In this document: positions 30,826 through 32,026 of the stretch, in pieces
Layout of the letters: the number at the start of each line of letters is the position of its first letter
Position numbering within the stretch: the stretch's first letter is position 1
Assembly (NCBI GenBank): GCA_021298195.1
Contig: JAJTEQ010000016.1
Location: 1 to 32,026 of the forward strand
Direction of reading: 5' to 3'
Length of the DNA: 32,026 bases
Origin: Ilumatobacteraceae bacterium
GTDB lineage: Bacteria; Actinomycetota; Acidimicrobiia; Acidimicrobiales; Ilumatobacteraceae
Notes under the pieces: model-generated
The model's input: the letters and a program-made list of their open reading frames with translations, nothing else
Databases searched by the model: none
Told to the model about the DNA's origin: nothing
Position numbers and translations under genes: made by a program

Positions 30826-31506
30826 TCATCCCATCAACCCTGCGGGTGGCACGCCATCCACCTCGACTCGACCGAGCAACCAGCCGAGCCGACGGGCCGG
30901 ATCCAGTCGCAGGACTTGCTCGGGCAAGTCGGTCAGCCCCATCGAACCTCGGGCCTTCCACTGCATGCTCATCAGCGCGAGGTCGTGTCGGACGTAGTCG
31001 GTCGACCACGACTCGGGTCCGTCGAAGCCCAGTTCCCGCAACCCCAGATCACCCGCGTGCACCTCGACCTCGCGCCACCGACGCAACGGCAACTCGGAGA
31101 TCGGAAGTTCATGTCCCGACAACAGACGACCGCGACCGAACCAAGCCTCACGGGCGATGGCCCAGGCACCTTCCAGTTCGTAGACGGAACGACGAAGATC
31201 GGCGACCTGATCGCGCGCGTTTCGAACGGCGCCAGCTTCGATGTCGGCGTTACGACCGGTGGCTCCCCCGGGATACTGATCGACGGACTCGCCGTTCTCG
31301 GCCGCCATGGTGAGACGGGTGAGGCTGTCGGCGTTGCGCGCGAGATGGATGAGCACGTGACCGACCGTCCAATCGGGCAATCGGGACGGGCGACGCACCA
31401 TTTCGTCGGTGAGACCCTCACCGTCGATCGGGTCCAGCAACGACAAGAGCCGCTGATGCGACGCCGCGAGACCCTCGACCTGTCGGTTCAACGCCGTGGC
31501 ATCCAT
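30826..31506 (-). CDS. maleylpyruvate isomerase/DinB-type metal-binding protein (mycothiol-dependent family)
   Basis: A 226-aa four-helix DinB-like protein. The zinc ligands of mycothiol-dependent maleylpyruvate isomerase (H52, E144, H148 in the Corynebacterium enzyme) have counterparts with the same spacing: H54 in GHVLIHLARNAD, and E146 and H150 in RRWREVEVHAGDL. LPDWTVGHVLIHLA is the family's opening helix. Mycothiol use is expected for an actinobacterium; maleylpyruvate as substrate is not proven, since no gentisate genes are here and the family has broadened into other thiol-transfer roles. ATG 31506 has TACCGT 6 nt upstream, a leaderless start. It precedes the CopC-CopD gene by 7 nt on the same strand. 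Confidence 0.85.
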   Translation of the reverse strand: MDATALNRQVEGLAASHQRLLSLLDPIDGEGLTDEMVRRPSRLPDWTVGHVLIHLARNADSLTRLTMAAENGESVDQYPGGATGRNADIEAGAVRNARDQVADLRRSVYELEGAWAIAREAWFGRGRLLSGHELPISELPLRRWREVEVHAGDLGLRELGFDGPESWSTDYVRHDLALMSMQWKARGSMGLTDLPEQVLRLDPARRLGWLLGRVEVDGVPPAGLMG

Positions 31507-31512
31507 GCCCCG

Positions 31513-31518
31513 ACGGTA
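31513..31518 (-). promoter_or_regulatory. -10 box (TACCGT) of leaderless maleylpyruvate-isomerase-like gene
   Basis: TACCGT, 6 nt (CGGGGC), ATG 31506. TTGGCC lies 16 nt upstream of the box and could be a -35 element. The promoter sits in the 25-nt gap after the ABC ATPase gene. Confidence 0.55.
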
Positions 31519-31531
31519 GTCGCCGCCGATG

Positions 31532-32026
31532 TCAGGCCAACGGAGCCGTACGGCGAGGAATCACGACGACGGTGCCGTCGGGTTCGTGGTGCACCGAAAC
31601 CGACACTCCGTAGAACTCCGACAGTGTCTCGGCCCGCAACACTTCGTCGGCGGCACCGGTGGCCACACAGTGCCCGTGGTGCAGAAGAGCGAGCCTGTCG
31701 CTGTACAAGCCGGCGAGGGTGAGGTCGTGCATAGCCGAGACGACGGTGAAACCGTGCTCGCGTCGCAGAGTGTCGACCAGCTCGAGCGCCTGTTGCTGAT
31801 GGCCGATGTCGAGGGCGCTGGTGGGTTCGTCGAGCAACATGATCGGTGCCTCCTGCGCCAAGGCACGGGCGATCACGATTCGCTGGCGTTCGCCACCGGA
31901 CAACGACCCCAATCGGCGATTCGCGAACTCTTCCAGGCACAACCGATCGAGCACCTGATGCACCATCGATCGATCGTGCTTGCTCTCTTGGCCGAAATAC
32001 CCGACGAAGGGGTTGCGACCCAGGAG
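31532..32026 (-). CDS. iron/haem/B12-type ABC transporter ATP-binding protein (partial)
   Basis: The C-terminal 164 residues of an ABC ATPase whose start and Walker A lie beyond the right edge; the frame is open through 32026. Visible parts are LLGRNPFVGYFGQ after the expected Q-loop region, the signature LSGGERQR, Walker B IMLLDEPTSALD, and the switch His in SAMHDL. The C-terminus (HHGHCVATGAADEVLRAETL and FYGVSVSVHHEPDG) is typical of the FecE/HmuV/BtuD group that energises uptake of ferric siderophores, haem or cobalamin. The transported compound cannot be decided without the permease and binding protein, which should lie upstream outside the window. Confidence 0.92.
   Translation of the reverse strand, partial: LLGRNPFVGYFGQESKHDRSMVHQVLDRLCLEEFANRRLGSLSGGERQRIVIARALAQEAPIMLLDEPTSALDIGHQQQALELVDTLRREHGFTVVSAMHDLTLAGLYSDRLALLHHGHCVATGAADEVLRAETLSEFYGVSVSVHHEPDGTVVVIPRRTAPLA

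Overview
The window is high-GC DNA from an actinobacterium. The best guess is a free-living member of the Acidimicrobiia (Ilumatobacter-like), but this rests on gene content only. Supporting signs are the galU / gephyrin-like MoeA (Glp) / GlpR-SepX-like membrane protein / tRNA-Ala neighbourhood typical of Actinobacteria, a DinB-like enzyme of the mycothiol-dependent family, a steroid/fatty-acid style FadE and CaiB pair, and many gene starts with an actinobacterial TAnnnT box 6-7 nt before an ATG or GTG (leaderless transcripts).

Layout. 1-4.7 kb: end of an unknown gene, an acyl-CoA dehydrogenase, a SnoaL-like protein with a low-molecular-weight phosphatase, a CaiB-type CoA-transferase and a class III aminotransferase. 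4.75-4.83 kb: tRNA-Ala(CGC). 4.8-12 kb: GlpR-like protein, moaC, a DUF2071 protein, moaA and glp/moeA, a putative glycolipid-binding protein, galU with a 15-codon leader ORF, a cysteine-free FmdB-like protein and uppP. 12-14.8 kb: tldE and tldD. 15-20.5 kb: PAP2-type membrane phosphatase, dxs, histidinol-phosphatase-like gene and a D-aminoacylase-like amidohydrolase. 20.6-22.1 kb: nfuA-like Fe-S carrier and an SDR. 22.16-26.2 kb: a TPP riboswitch followed by thiamine pyrophosphokinase and a complete ThiB-ThiP-ThiQ importer, all overlapping. 26.2-29.2 kb: a Gfo/Idh/MocA-GNAT fusion and an unrecognised two-gene pair. 29.2-32 kb: CopC-CopD fusion, maleylpyruvate-isomerase-like DinB protein, and the C-terminal part of an iron/haem/B12-type ABC ATPase that leaves the window.

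How the genes fit together. moaC, moaA and glp cover steps of molybdenum cofactor synthesis, but Glp and the GlpR-like protein are also known in Corynebacterium as a cell-division pair. galU and uppP supply sugar nucleotides and undecaprenyl phosphate for the envelope, and dxs feeds the isoprenoid side. The thiamine operon imports thiamine and pyrophosphorylates it, switched off by its product. Dxs and other thiamine-diphosphate enzymes would use that product.

The most unusual items are: two copies of a 57-nt nested palindrome 5.7 kb apart, one abutting the tldD promoter and one between convergent genes; a pervasive leaderless start pattern; a leaderless leader ORF whose stop overlaps the galU start; an FmdB-family protein without any zinc-ligand cysteine; a dehydrogenase-acetyltransferase fusion; and a 60-aa/405-aa helical protein pair of unknown function. 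No transposase, phage gene, CRISPR array or clear pseudogene was seen.
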